Source: Leptospirales bacterium (lineage in GTDB: Bacteria; Spirochaetota; Leptospiria; Leptospirales; Leptospiraceae). From it: a DNA stretch of 64,000 nt. The stretch covers positions 5,001 through 69,000 of the forward strand of contig JAAFIR010000009.1 of assembly GCA_013297885.1 (NCBI GenBank), written 5' to 3'. Below the pieces are notes generated by a model. It searched no databases. It worked only from the letters and a program-made list of their open reading frames with translations, and was not told the DNA's origin. This document shows, in pieces, positions 8,415-18,321 of the stretch. Numbering within the stretch: position 1 is the first letter of the stretch; the number at the start of each line of letters is the position of its first letter. The position numbers and the translations under genes were made by a program.

Positions 8415-9999
8415 ATCTGAAATTAATACAAGTTCTATTGAGTTTAAAGAGAATGAATCAAGTTTTTTAAATTTTAAACATTCAATTGATCAAATAAATA
8501 AAAAAAATTTACTTGGTGGTGGTGTTAAATTAATAGAAAAACATAAATCAAAAGGTAAACTCACTGCAAGAGAAAGGATTGATTTATTATTAGATAAAAA
8601 TTCTTACTCTTTTGAAGTATGTCAATATGCAGCAGAAAATGTATACAAAGATTTAATCCCCTCAGCAGGAATTATTTCAGTAATTGGCAAAGTTTCTGGA
8701 ATTGATGTGATGATAATTGCAAATGATGCAACAGTTAAAGGTGGAACATATTATCCACTCACAGTTAAAAAGCATTTGAGAGCTCAAGAAATTGCTTTAG
8801 AAAACTTTCTTCCATGTATTTATTTAGTTGATTCTGGAGGAGCTTTTCTTCCTCTTCAAGATGAAGTTTTTCCAGATAAAGAACATTTTGGAAGAATTTT
8901 TTTTAACCAAGCCCAGATGTCAAAGTTAGGAATTTTACAGTTAGCAGCTGTAATGGGTAGTTGCACTGCTGGTGGTGCATATATTCCTTCGATGTGTGAT
9001 GAATCAATTATTGTAAAAAATACAGGAACTATTTTTCTCGGTGGACCTCCATTAGTCAAAGCGGCAACTGGTGAAGAAGTTACTGCTGAAGAGCTTGGAG
9101 GAGCTACTGTACATACTACAATTTCAGGAGTTGCAGACCACTTTGCAGAAAACGATGAACATGCAATTCTAATTCTTAGAGAAATTTTACAATATTCAAA
9201 TTTTGAAAAGAAAAAAAATATTAGTAAATTTACTGAACCAGTTTTTGATTCAAAAGAGATTTACGGAATTATAAATAAAGATCCAAAAAAATCATACGAT
9301 GTTAAAGAAATCATTTTAAGACTAGTTGATGGTTCTGACTTTTTTGAATTTAAAAAAAATTATGCAACTACTATTGTCACTGGTTTTGCAAAAATTTATT
9401 CTATGGATATTGGAATAATTGCAAATAATGGTGTATTATTTTCAGAATCTGCCTTAAAAGCAACACATTTTATTCAACTTTGTAATTCAAAAAATATACC
9501 TATATTATTTTTGCAAAATATTACTGGCTTTATGGTAGGAAAAAAATACGAAAATAATGGTATAGCCAAAGATGGTGCAAAATTAGTAAATGCAGTTGCT
9601 ACTTCCAATGTACCAAAATTTACTATAGTTATTGGTGGATCTTATGGTGCGGGAAATTATGGGATGTGTGGTAGAGCTTTTAATCCAAGATTTTTATGGA
9701 TGTGGCCCAATGCAAAAATTTCTGTAATGGGTGGTGAACAGGCTGCAAATGTTTTACTCACAGTTAAAAGAGATCAACAAATTAAAGAAGGTAAAAATTT
9801 TACTATTCAAGAAGAAATAGATTTTAAAAAACCTATTCTTGAAGAGTATGATTTTAAATCTTCTGCGATTTATAGTTCTGCCAGAATTTGGGATGATGGA
9901 ATTATTGATCCTGCACAAACAAGAGAAGTTTTAGGATATTCGATTTATCTTAGTCAAAAAGAAAAATCAAACCCGAGTTATGGAATTTTCAGGATGTAA
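8401..9999 (+). CDS. Acyl-CoA carboxylase carboxyltransferase (beta) subunit, methylcrotonyl-CoA type
   Basis: A 532-residue carboxyltransferase with the two crotonase-like halves. Signature stretches are [46 protein letters not shown] and [15 protein letters not shown] in the N half, and [16 protein letters not shown] in the C half. These match methylcrotonyl-CoA carboxylase beta (leucine breakdown) more closely than propionyl-CoA carboxylase. The enzyme needs a biotin-carboxylase/carrier alpha subunit, which is not in this window. Its ATG lies inside the 3' end of the GlmU-like gene, so the two are translationally linked though apparently unrelated in pathway. Confidence 0.87.
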   Translation: MAILKSEINTSSIEFKENESSFLNFKHSIDQINKKNLLGGGVKLIEKHKSKGKLTARERIDLLLDKNSYSFEVCQYAAENVYKDLIPSAGIISVIGKVSGIDVMIIANDATVKGGTYYPLTVKKHLRAQEIALENFLPCIYLVDSGGAFLPLQDEVFPDKEHFGRIFFNQAQMSKLGILQLAAVMGSCTAGGAYIPSMCDESIIVKNTGTIFLGGPPLVKAATGEEVTAEELGGATVHTTISGVADHFAENDEHAILILREILQYSNFEKKKNISKFTEPVFDSKEIYGIINKDPKKSYDVKEIILRLVDGSDFFEFKKNYATTIVTGFAKIYSMDIGIIANNGVLFSESALKATHFIQLCNSKNIPILFLQNITGFMVGKKYENNGIAKDGAKLVNAVATSNVPKFTIVIGGSYGAGNYGMCGRAFNPRFLWMWPNAKISVMGGEQAANVLLTVKRDQQIKEGKNFTIQEEIDFKKPILEEYDFKSSAIYSSARIWDDGIIDPAQTREVLGYSIYLSQKEKSNPSYGIFRM

Positions 10000-10052
10000 A
10001 AATGAATTTTTTTTTTAAAAATAAATTAAATATATTTTCAGAATAATTTTTT

Positions 10053-11879
10053 ATGGAAGAAGAAAGACTTAAAATTCTAAAAGAAAAAATTAAAAATTTA
10101 GGACCTATCTCAGGCTGTTATCTATGGAAAAATAAAAACGAAGATGTTATCTATGTTGGAAAAGCAGTTCGTTTGTCTGAAAGAGTTAGAAGTTATTTAA
10201 ATCCAAATATAACTGATTTAAAAACTTTATCCCTCCAAAAAGAAATTTACGATTTTGAATTTATTGCAACTAACCAAGAATTAGAAGCATTAATATTAGA
10301 AGATAATCTAATAAAAAAATATAATCCTAAATACAATATTAGATTAAAAGATGATAAGTCTTACCCTTTTATCTGTGTATCAACAGATGAAAATTTTCCA
10401 ATGGTATATTTAACAAGAAAAGTTAAACTTGATAAAAAAAAATATTTTGGTCCTTATACTGATGTTAAAGGAGCAAGACAACTTCTTAAAACGATCTATC
10501 AAATCTTTCCTATCAGAAAAACAAAACAGAATCTTCCACTTTCAAAACCAAGGAGACCTTGTTTAAATTTTTATATTAAACGCTGCCTTGCTCCATGCCA
10601 AGGAAATATTTCTACAGATGATTATAATATCATAGTAGAACAAATAATAAAATTTTTAGATGGTAAAAAAGAAATTTTATTACATGAGATAAGGCTAAAA
10701 ATGCAAGTTCATTCTGAAAAAATGGATTTTGAAAGAGCAACAATTTATAGAGATATGATAGAAAATATTCAATCTCTTCAAAGAAGACAAACTATAGTTA
10801 ATAAAGTGGGTGGTGACGAAGATATCATTGGTTTTGCAAAAAATATTGATGAGGGTCAAGTTGTAATTTTAGAAATTAGAGATGGAAGACTAGATGGAAA
10901 AAAATCATTTGCTTTAAGTGGTGTTGAAAATTCTAAAGATGAAGAATTTATTTTTTCTTTTCTACGAATTTATTATTTAAGAGCTGGATTTATTCCAAAT
11001 CTAATTATTTTACCTCAAACAATCCAAAAAGATATAGAAATTTTACAAGAAGCAATTTCAAATAAAGTTGGTTTTAAACCAAAAATCTTTTCGCCAAAAC
11101 AAGGAGATAAAAAATCTTTGCTTAATTTAGCTCTTAAAAATGCTGAAATGAATTTGACTGAGAGAATTCTTGCTACAAAATTAAGAGATCAAACTGAAAG
11201 TTTAAAACAATTAAAAGAATTTTTAAATTTAAAAGAAATTCCAAATATAATCGAATGTTATGATATTTCACATTTCCAAGGAACTGAACCAGTTGCTTCA
11301 GGGGTAATGTTTGTAGATGGAAAACCTTATAAATCTGGTTATAGAAAATATATTATGAAGTCTTATAAAGGTATTAACGATCCTGGAATGATGCATGAAG
11401 TAATTTCTAGGAGACTGCAAAGAATTTTAAATGAAAATGATAATTTACCTAATTTAATTGTAATTGATGGTGGACTTACCCAGCTTGGAAGAGCAACTGA
11501 AGCAGCGAATGCTTTAGGTCTCGAAAATCTAGCAATGATTGGTCTAGCTAAAAAAAAAGAAGAAATTTATTTTCCAGGTGAAGATACTCCATACCAATTT
11601 GATATTAATTCTCCTGCAATTAGACTATTAAGACAAATTAGGGACGAAGCACATCGTTTTGGTGTAAGTTTCCATCGATTTAGAAGGAATAAAAAAACAA
11701 TGAGATCAATACTAGAAAATATACCTGAAGTGGGGCTAAGCAGAAGAAAAGCAATAATCAAATTTTTAGATGGGAAAAAAAAAGTTGAAGCAATCAGTCT
11801 TGAAGAATTAAAATCAATTTCTGGTATAGGTGATAAAATTGCCTTGAAAATTTTTGAAAACATAAAAAAATTAAATTAA
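10053..11879 (+). CDS. uvrC: Excinuclease ABC subunit C
   Basis: A 608-residue UvrC. The N-terminal GIY-YIG nuclease has GCYLWKNKNEDVIYVGKA, a Cys-rich segment follows (RRPCLNFYIKRCLAPC), then a UVR motif near residue 205 (KMQVHSEKMDFERATIYRD), the RNase H-like C-terminal nuclease with ECYDISHFQGTEPVAS and VIDGG, and two helix-hairpin-helix motifs at the end (IPEVGLSRRKAII, ISGIGDKIA). It makes both incisions in nucleotide excision repair with UvrA and UvrB. Length and domain order are normal. The receiver-kinase gene starts at the base after its stop. Confidence 0.97.
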   Translation: MEEERLKILKEKIKNLGPISGCYLWKNKNEDVIYVGKAVRLSERVRSYLNPNITDLKTLSLQKEIYDFEFIATNQELEALILEDNLIKKYNPKYNIRLKDDKSYPFICVSTDENFPMVYLTRKVKLDKKKYFGPYTDVKGARQLLKTIYQIFPIRKTKQNLPLSKPRRPCLNFYIKRCLAPCQGNISTDDYNIIVEQIIKFLDGKKEILLHEIRLKMQVHSEKMDFERATIYRDMIENIQSLQRRQTIVNKVGGDEDIIGFAKNIDEGQVVILEIRDGRLDGKKSFALSGVENSKDEEFIFSFLRIYYLRAGFIPNLIILPQTIQKDIEILQEAISNKVGFKPKIFSPKQGDKKSLLNLALKNAEMNLTERILATKLRDQTESLKQLKEFLNLKEIPNIIECYDISHFQGTEPVASGVMFVDGKPYKSGYRKYIMKSYKGINDPGMMHEVISRRLQRILNENDNLPNLIVIDGGLTQLGRATEAANALGLENLAMIGLAKKKEEIYFPGEDTPYQFDINSPAIRLLRQIRDEAHRFGVSFHRFRRNKKTMRSILENIPEVGLSRRKAIIKFLDGKKKVEAISLEELKSISGIGDKIALKIFENIKKLN

Positions 11880-12986
11880 ATGAAGCCTAAAGTATTTATT
11901 GTTGATGATGTAGAATATAATTTAATTTTACTTGAACAGATTTTTTTAGGTTGTAATTATGATGTAAGAACTTCTATTTCTAGTAAAGCTAGTTTAAAAA
12001 TACTAGAGAGTTATAGCCCTGATATTTTTTTAATTGATGTTATGATGCCTGAAATGAACGGTTTTGATCTTTGTGTAGAAATAAAAAAAATTCCACATTT
12101 AAAAAAAGTTCCAATTTTATTTATTTCAGCAATTTCAGAAATGGATGCAAAGTTAGAAGGCTTAAGAGTTGGGGCAGTTGATTATATTATTAAACCTTTT
12201 GAAAATGAAGAAGTTATAGAAAGAACAAATATTCATTTAAAAATTTATTTTTTAGAAAAAGAAAATGAAAAAATGATTGATTCACTAAACCAAACAAATA
12301 AAGAAAAAGACCGTTTAATGTCGATTATTTCTCATGATATGAAATCTCCAATTACTTCTATAATGATTTATTCAGAAATAATGAAAAACTCTGAGAAAGT
12401 TTTAGAAAAAGAAAAACTATTCAAATATTCAAATTCAATTTATGATTCTTGTAGAAAAATTCTAGAAATGATAAATGAATTAAATGAAGTTTCTAAAATT
12501 TCTGCAAATTTAAATGATATAATAATTACAAAATTTAAACTAATTGAGTTTACAAAAAATTTAGTTAATTTAGCTGAACCACAATTCCAAAAGAAAAATA
12601 TTGATTTTAATTTAGAATTTCAAAACCCAGATCTAGAAGTAAATTTAGATGAAAGAAAATTGAATCATATCTTTAGCAACTTAATTTCAAATTCAATCAA
12701 ATTTACTGATATAAATGGAAAAATTAAAATTAAACAATCTCTTTTAGATAATAAAATTCTAAAAATAGAAATTTCTGATAACGGTGTAGGAATTGCTCCT
12801 GAACTAATACCTACTCTGTTTGACAAATTTAGTAAAAGTCAAAGAAAAGGAACTTTAGGAGAGGTTGGCTCTGGACTGGGGATGTTTATTACTAAAGATT
12901 TTGTCGAAAATTTAGGTGGAAAAATTTCAGTTAAATCAGAATTAAATCTAGGTACTAAGGTTTATTTAGAGTTTTACAATTTTTAA
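11880..12986 (+). CDS. Hybrid response regulator-histidine kinase (receiver first)
   Basis: A 368-residue soluble protein. The N-terminal receiver has the acidic pair DD at 9-10, the phospho-acceptor D53 (FLIDVMMPEMNG) and K105. A short coiled linker leads to HisKA with H152 (ISHDMKSP), followed by an HATPase domain with an N box (HIFSNLISNSIKF), G1 (DNGVGI) and G2 (GSGLGMF). With no membrane segment or sensor domain, it probably takes phosphate from another kinase and passes the signal on, or is switched by receiver phosphorylation. It directly abuts uvrC. Its last 32 bases overlap the convergent gene on the other strand. Confidence 0.93.
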   Translation: MKPKVFIVDDVEYNLILLEQIFLGCNYDVRTSISSKASLKILESYSPDIFLIDVMMPEMNGFDLCVEIKKIPHLKKVPILFISAISEMDAKLEGLRVGAVDYIIKPFENEEVIERTNIHLKIYFLEKENEKMIDSLNQTNKEKDRLMSIISHDMKSPITSIMIYSEIMKNSEKVLEKEKLFKYSNSIYDSCRKILEMINELNEVSKISANLNDIIITKFKLIEFTKNLVNLAEPQFQKKNIDFNLEFQNPDLEVNLDERKLNHIFSNLISNSIKFTDINGKIKIKQSLLDNKILKIEISDNGVGIAPELIPTLFDKFSKSQRKGTLGEVGSGLGMFITKDFVENLGGKISVKSELNLGTKVYLEFYNF

Positions 12987-14439
12987 ATTCACTTAAAGTA
13001 TCTTTTATAAAAATTGTTTCTTCAGAAGTAATTCTATTTGATTGTAATTTTGATTCTAAATGATCACTAACAAACTTAGCTGAAGGGTTACAATAATTTT
13101 TAAAATATCTTAGAGATTTCATTTTTGCAGAATAATTATCTGAAGCTAAAATTAAATAATTATATAAAATCTTTTTATTAATTTCTTCCAAATCTAAAGT
13201 TGCATGATCATCAAAACAATTTTTAATCAAAATATTAGGAATATCCAAGTTGGATGGACAATCTCTTTTTAAAGTTGAAATAAAGCTTTTAGCTTCATTC
13301 TCTGATAATATTAAAAAATTATTGGGAAATTTTTCATCTGAGCCTGTAAACTTGATTGGTTTGTCACCAATCTGAATTCCTAATTTTTCAGTTTGTTTAT
13401 TTTCAATTGTAATATCAAAATCATCAATTATTTGATTAGAATTATTTAATTTAACAGTTTTTTTTGCTTTATCTGTTAAATTAAAGTTAACTTTTCCAAT
13501 AGAACTTTCATTTACGTTAATCTCCATTTTTTCTTTAGAACTACTATCAACATTCATTAATAATTCTTCTTTGGATTTATTTTCTACATTTAAAATTATT
13601 TCTCCAATGGAATGATTTTCTATATCTACTATTGTCTTTTCTTTGGATTTATTTTCTAAATTAATATCAATTTTATCCAGAGTCTTCGGTCCAATACTTA
13701 CTAATAACTTATCTTTTTCAGAACTCATGCTTATATTAGCTTTATCTAATGAATAAGAATTAATTTTAACATCTTTTGTATTTATAACTGTAGAAAATTC
13801 TTTTTTATATTCTGAATTTTTTTCTTTGATTAAGTCAGCAGAAGTGGATGAGTTAGAATCATCATCACTAGAATTATGAATGGCAATTTCATCAGTTGAT
13901 AAAATTTTTAAAAATTTGGGGTATTGGTTAATTTTTTGGTTAGGATTTTCAAATTTAATATCATAAATACCATTTTCTAAATTTTCAGTCATTAATTCCA
14001 ATTTTGTTACTGATAGTAAATTAGTTTTTAAAACATTTTTTTGATTTTCTTTTAAAACTGTAACTTTTGTATTTTCTAAAAAGTTTTCACCAATTAAAAT
14101 AAATTTTTTTCCTTTTTCTACATTTACTTCTTTTTGCTTTAATAAAACTAGATTAGATTGGATTACTTTTAAAGGATTCCAATAAGAAAACACAACTGGT
14201 TTTCTAAATAAATTTAGAACTGCAATTCTGAACTCGTAATTGCCTTTATCTAAATCAGGATAAAAAATGTTTAGATCAGAAAAAAACTCAGAAAGTTTTC
14301 CTTTCTCATTTCTAATTTCAACTTTATAACCATTTGCATTTGAAATTGGTTTCCATTCTATAAAACCACGTTCAACTTTTTTATCTAGACCAACTAGATT
14401 TAATAACAAAAAAAATAGTATTAACTTTAAATATTTCAT
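12955..14439 (-). CDS. Exported protein with FN3-like and IPT/TIG-like domains, 494 aa
   Basis: A signal peptide is visible (MKYLKLILFFLLLNLVG). Residues 25-90 look like a fibronectin III-type strand set (GFIEWKPISNANGYKVEI, then GNYEFRIAVLN). Residues 100-180 resemble an IPT/TIG domain (GKKFILIGENFLENTKVTV). Residues 220-350 hold an irregular repeat of short beta strands built on ENKSKE-type units. The tail is Cys-containing. It is third in the operon after the cyclase and the FecR protein, separated by one base, and shares the FN3 fold with the latter, so an envelope partnership is plausible. Its exact role is unknown. The 3' end overlaps the convergent kinase gene by 32 bases. Confidence 0.7.
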   Translation of the reverse strand: MKYLKLILFFLLLNLVGLDKKVERGFIEWKPISNANGYKVEIRNEKGKLSEFFSDLNIFYPDLDKGNYEFRIAVLNLFRKPVVFSYWNPLKVIQSNLVLLKQKEVNVEKGKKFILIGENFLENTKVTVLKENQKNVLKTNLLSVTKLELMTENLENGIYDIKFENPNQKINQYPKFLKILSTDEIAIHNSSDDDSNSSTSADLIKEKNSEYKKEFSTVINTKDVKINSYSLDKANISMSSEKDKLLVSIGPKTLDKIDINLENKSKEKTIVDIENHSIGEIILNVENKSKEELLMNVDSSSKEKMEINVNESSIGKVNFNLTDKAKKTVKLNNSNQIIDDFDITIENKQTEKLGIQIGDKPIKFTGSDEKFPNNFLILSENEAKSFISTLKRDCPSNLDIPNILIKNCFDDHATLDLEEINKKILYNYLILASDNYSAKMKSLRYFKNYCNPSAKFVSDHLESKLQSNRITSEETIFIKDTLSEFKNCKTLNKP

Positions 14440-14440
14440 T

Positions 14441-16279
14441 TTATTCTCTATAAATAGTTTCTGGGGAAATTACTTTTATTTCTTCAGGTTTTAATTTTTT
14501 CAAGGGATCAGAAGTCAAATTAATTTCAAAACTTGAAACGCTGATTTTTTGATTTTTAATATTTGGTTGAATCCCTATCACTTCCCAAATAAATTTACCT
14601 TCAGAAAGTTTTGAAAAATCATTTAATTTAAATTCAGTGGAATTTAAAGTTTTTGAAATCACAACTCTACCTGATTTTGTTTTAATTTTAAATATATAAG
14701 AGGAAACTCTTTCTTGTGGTTTCCATTGAAATAGTATAACTTTTGAAAGTGAGATATCAATTTGCTTATTCAGTGGTGAAAGTAATTTTACTGAGCCAAG
14801 TTTTTCTAATTCACTTAAAAGAATTTGGAATTGTGAAGATTTTGATTCATCATTATAAACTATTCTCCAGTAATACTTGCCAGATTTTGTAAAATTATAT
14901 GAGTAAGAGTTTGTTTTTAAATCTTTTGAAACAAGAATTTCTGAAAAATTTTTATCTTTAGCTAATTCAAATTTAGAATCTTCTTTTAAAAACCAATTAA
15001 AAATAATCGTTTTCTTCTCTTCTGCAAATTTTAGGATTTGATACAATTTAGGAAAGTTTAAACTTAACTTTGAATTACTTTTATTAATAGTTGAGTTTTC
15101 TTTTTCTGTATTACTTAATTCATTTTCTTTGATAGCTGAACCAATTAACATTTTTTTTGTTGGAGAAATAATGTCTAGAATACCAATAATATTTGATCGA
15201 GTAATTACTCTCCAATAATAAACTGAGTCATTCAAATCTGAAACAGAATAAGTATTTGTTTTAGTTGTATAAATTTTTAAATCTTTCGAAAAGTCTTTAT
15301 CTTTAGCAATTTCTAAAGTGTAATCTTTTACATTTTGCATTTCATTCCATTTAAATCTAACAGCTTGATTATTTTGGTATTTAGAATTTTCTGGTGGAGT
15401 CTGAGTTACGAATTCAACTTCTTTGAATAAATTAAATTTAAAAACTTCACTAGATTTTTTTTCACCAGAATCAGTTGTTCCTTCAACTTTCCAATAATAT
15501 ATTCCTGGAGCTAAACTAGTTGTATATGAATTTGTATTTAGGGTAAATTGGTTTGAGTTAAAAAAATTTCGATATTGGCTAAGAAAAATTTTTCTAGATT
15601 TGAGTTTGGTTTTTTCAATCCAAGAAAAATTCATACTCATCTTATCATTAAAAAACAAAAACTTTTTTGAATCAATAGGAAATTCTAAAATAATAGATGG
15701 AGAAGATATTTTAAATCCATCTTTGGTTGTTTCTAAAGTTTCATTTTGATTAATTTCTTTTTGCCCATTTTTATCAAGTAAAATTGCTTTTCCTTCTTTT
15801 ATATTTACTTTTAAACCATTTTCATTTGATTCAATTTTAGCTTGGCCTTCATTTAATTTTAGTTTTTGTCCTTGGTAATCAATTGTCAAATCATTGGAAC
15901 TAGACTTTTTTTTATTGATGGAAAAACTTCCACCTTGAAAACGAATATTAGGGGAACTATTATCGGTATCCAGAAAAATCATTGAATTTTGATCTATTTC
16001 GATTTCAGTTCCATCTTTTAATTTGATTTTTGCATCTGACTCTGAAAAAGTTCTAATAGTGTCTTTATTTTTAATTTTAGTTTCAGAATCTGTTTTTCTC
16101 CAAACAACTGATGAGAAAAATTTTCTTTGGATTGTGTTAAATTTATAACTTACAGTTCCAATTGAGTCAGAATCAGAAACATCAATTTTTTTATTAAGAT
16201 CAATGTAGAATAAACCTATAAAAAAAAAGCCAATTAATAAAAGAAAAAATATAAATAAATTTTTATTCCAAAATTTCAT
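14441..16279 (-). CDS. FecR-domain envelope protein with FN3-like repeats, 612 aa
   Basis: One N-terminal membrane anchor (residues 8-27, NLFIFFLLLIGFFFIGLFYI) is followed by a FecR-type domain near residues 60-170, with SDAKIKLKDGTEIEIDQNSM as its core. C-terminal to this are at least three FN3-like units, each ending in a YYW motif (PGIYYWKVEG, SVYYWRVITR, GKYYWRIVYN). FecR modules normally transmit envelope signals or bind surface structures. It overlaps the adenylate cyclase gene by 17 bases and sits one base before the IPT/FN3 gene, so the three form a single operon. Coupling of an envelope sensor to cAMP production is my inference. Confidence 0.82.
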   Translation of the reverse strand: MKFWNKNLFIFFLLLIGFFFIGLFYIDLNKKIDVSDSDSIGTVSYKFNTIQRKFFSSVVWRKTDSETKIKNKDTIRTFSESDAKIKLKDGTEIEIDQNSMIFLDTDNSSPNIRFQGGSFSINKKKSSSNDLTIDYQGQKLKLNEGQAKIESNENGLKVNIKEGKAILLDKNGQKEINQNETLETTKDGFKISSPSIILEFPIDSKKFLFFNDKMSMNFSWIEKTKLKSRKIFLSQYRNFFNSNQFTLNTNSYTTSLAPGIYYWKVEGTTDSGEKKSSEVFKFNLFKEVEFVTQTPPENSKYQNNQAVRFKWNEMQNVKDYTLEIAKDKDFSKDLKIYTTKTNTYSVSDLNDSVYYWRVITRSNIIGILDIISPTKKMLIGSAIKENELSNTEKENSTINKSNSKLSLNFPKLYQILKFAEEKKTIIFNWFLKEDSKFELAKDKNFSEILVSKDLKTNSYSYNFTKSGKYYWRIVYNDESKSSQFQILLSELEKLGSVKLLSPLNKQIDISLSKVILFQWKPQERVSSYIFKIKTKSGRVVISKTLNSTEFKLNDFSKLSEGKFIWEVIGIQPNIKNQKISVSSFEINLTSDPLKKLKPEEIKVISPETIYRE

Positions 16280-18170
16280 ATTTCACTTCTTTTTCTTCAG
16301 CACTAGATTTTTTTCCTTTCTTTTTTGAAACTGTTTTATCTTCTTCATCCATTTCAATTCCGATTATTTCACGAAGTTCTTTTAAAGTTTTTGGACAAGT
16401 TGGATCATCTTTTCGACCAAGAACCGCATAAATTGTTTGAGCTTCTTCTTTACCTTTAACTTTAATAGTTTGCATTTTTTCTACGTTAAAAATAGTATCA
16501 ACTTTTGAGTAAGCTTCTTCTGAAATGAGAATATCTGTTCCAAACGGTTTGTTTAGAGATTCAATTCTTGAGGCTAAATTTACAGCATCACCAATAACAG
16601 TATATTCTAATCTTTCATTTGAACCAATTTGTCCAGAAATTACATAACCAGAATTAATACCACATCCTATTTTAATAATGGGTTTTTTATCTGAGCCACG
16701 ACCTTTATTAAATCTAAGTAATGCTTCACGCATCATCAAAGTTCCATTAATAGAATTTTCAACAGCATTATCATCTTGTTTTAATGCACCCCAAGTTGCC
16801 ATAATAGCATCTCCAATAAATTTATCAACAATGCCGTTTGTCCTATTAACACAATTTACCATTTCAGTCATATAAGCATTTAAAAATTCTACTACTTCCT
16901 CAGGTTCTAATTTTTCTGATATGGAGGTAAAACTTCTAATATCTGAAAAAAATATTGCACAATATTTTCTTTCTCCACCTAATTTTATTTCACCTTTCAT
17001 AGCCATTTCAGCTAGTTCTTTATTCACAAACTTACCAAAAGCATCTTTCATTTTTTCTCTTTCGTCTAAACCTTTTGACATAGAATTAAATGAATGAGTT
17101 AAAACACCAACTTCATCTTTTGATGGAATTGGAAGATTTACATGATAATTGCCACTTTCAATCTGACGAGCTGCAGTAACTAATTTTAAAATGGGTTTTG
17201 TTAAACTATTTGCAAAAACATATACAATTATAATTGCAAACATCAATACAGCTATCATCAAATATATATTTCTTCTTTGAATAGCATAAACTTCTTCTAA
17301 CGCTTTATCTTTTTCAACTATAGTGATTAAACCGCCACCAGAAAATCCAAGCTTTTTATAAGAACCTATGAATTCAATTCCATTTGAATCTTTAAATTCC
17401 ATTTTTAGTGGGATATTTGATTTGCTAGTATCAAGAGCTTTAAAAATTTCTAAATTTGATAAATTAACTTTGTTAATAATATCTTCTTGATTTGGACTTG
17501 CTAAAATATTTCCTTTTTCATCAACTAAAACAGTTTTAGTGATTCCACTAGTTTGAAAACTTTCAAGAATTGAACTTAACTTTAAGAAACATAAAATAAT
17601 AGATTTTTCTGAGTTGATTTCTTCAAATGGAATTGACATTCCAATAATTGGAGTGGGATATTCATCACTAAAATTTCTTAGTAAAGTTCCACCCTCGATT
17701 GAACTAAAAAAATCTTCTTGGTGAGTTGTGATTATTTTATCAAAACTTAAATTTGATTCTTTTTCATTTAATCCTTGGGTGTAATTATTAATAATTTTTT
17801 TTATTAATTTCAATTCCCCATTTTCTTTTTTATATATACCGACATATAAAATTTCTGATTCATTTTCAAAAAATAATTTTTCAAATCTTTCAGACTTATT
17901 TGAAATCAACTCATCACCAAGAAGTTTTAAGTTTTTTGATGTTGAAATGAATTTGGATATGATATTATTAGCTTGAATTCCAACAACTTCAAGGGTGTTT
18001 TCTTCGATTCTTGTGATACCATCTTTTTTAAAAAAATAGGTAGCTAAACTGATGATAACAGATAGTGAAACTAAAATAATTATTGAAATAATTAATAGTA
18101 GTTTTCTTGTAATTGTGTAACTTGATAAAGCTATGTTATAATTAGTAGCTAAGTTTTTATTATAATCCAT
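16263..18170 (-). CDS. Membrane adenylate cyclase, sensor-HAMP-class III cyclase
   Basis: 635 residues: TM1 at about 22-47, a Cache-like extracytoplasmic sensor (50-298), TM2 (302-321), HAMP (322-375) and a class III cyclase domain (400-590). The metal aspartates are D410 (FFSDIRSF) and D454 (FIGDAIMATW). K450 and D528 occupy the adenine-specifying positions, and N531 and R535 the transition-state positions (VNLASRIE), so ATP is the likely substrate. The tail is charged and lysine-rich. An alternative downstream start is possible, but this ATG keeps 20 residues before TM1. It heads the operon with the FecR and IPT proteins. Confidence 0.93.
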   Translation of the reverse strand: MDYNKNLATNYNIALSSYTITRKLLLIISIIILVSLSVIISLATYFFKKDGITRIEENTLEVVGIQANNIISKFISTSKNLKLLGDELISNKSERFEKLFFENESEILYVGIYKKENGELKLIKKIINNYTQGLNEKESNLSFDKIITTHQEDFFSSIEGGTLLRNFSDEYPTPIIGMSIPFEEINSEKSIILCFLKLSSILESFQTSGITKTVLVDEKGNILASPNQEDIINKVNLSNLEIFKALDTSKSNIPLKMEFKDSNGIEFIGSYKKLGFSGGGLITIVEKDKALEEVYAIQRRNIYLMIAVLMFAIIIVYVFANSLTKPILKLVTAARQIESGNYHVNLPIPSKDEVGVLTHSFNSMSKGLDEREKMKDAFGKFVNKELAEMAMKGEIKLGGERKYCAIFFSDIRSFTSISEKLEPEEVVEFLNAYMTEMVNCVNRTNGIVDKFIGDAIMATWGALKQDDNAVENSINGTLMMREALLRFNKGRGSDKKPIIKIGCGINSGYVISGQIGSNERLEYTVIGDAVNLASRIESLNKPFGTDILISEEAYSKVDTIFNVEKMQTIKVKGKEEAQTIYAVLGRKDDPTCPKTLKELREIIGIEMDEEDKTVSKKKGKKSSAEEKEVKYEILE

Positions 18171-18321
18171 GACAACTTCTTCGAAATTTAATTCAATTTC
18201 TATTAGATTATTATTTAGACTATTTTTTTTACAAGAATTTTCTTATTTATAGTTTAATTTATTGTAAAATTTTGTTTAAAATAAATTTTCATCTAACATT
18301 CTATTAATCAAAAGGTATTCT

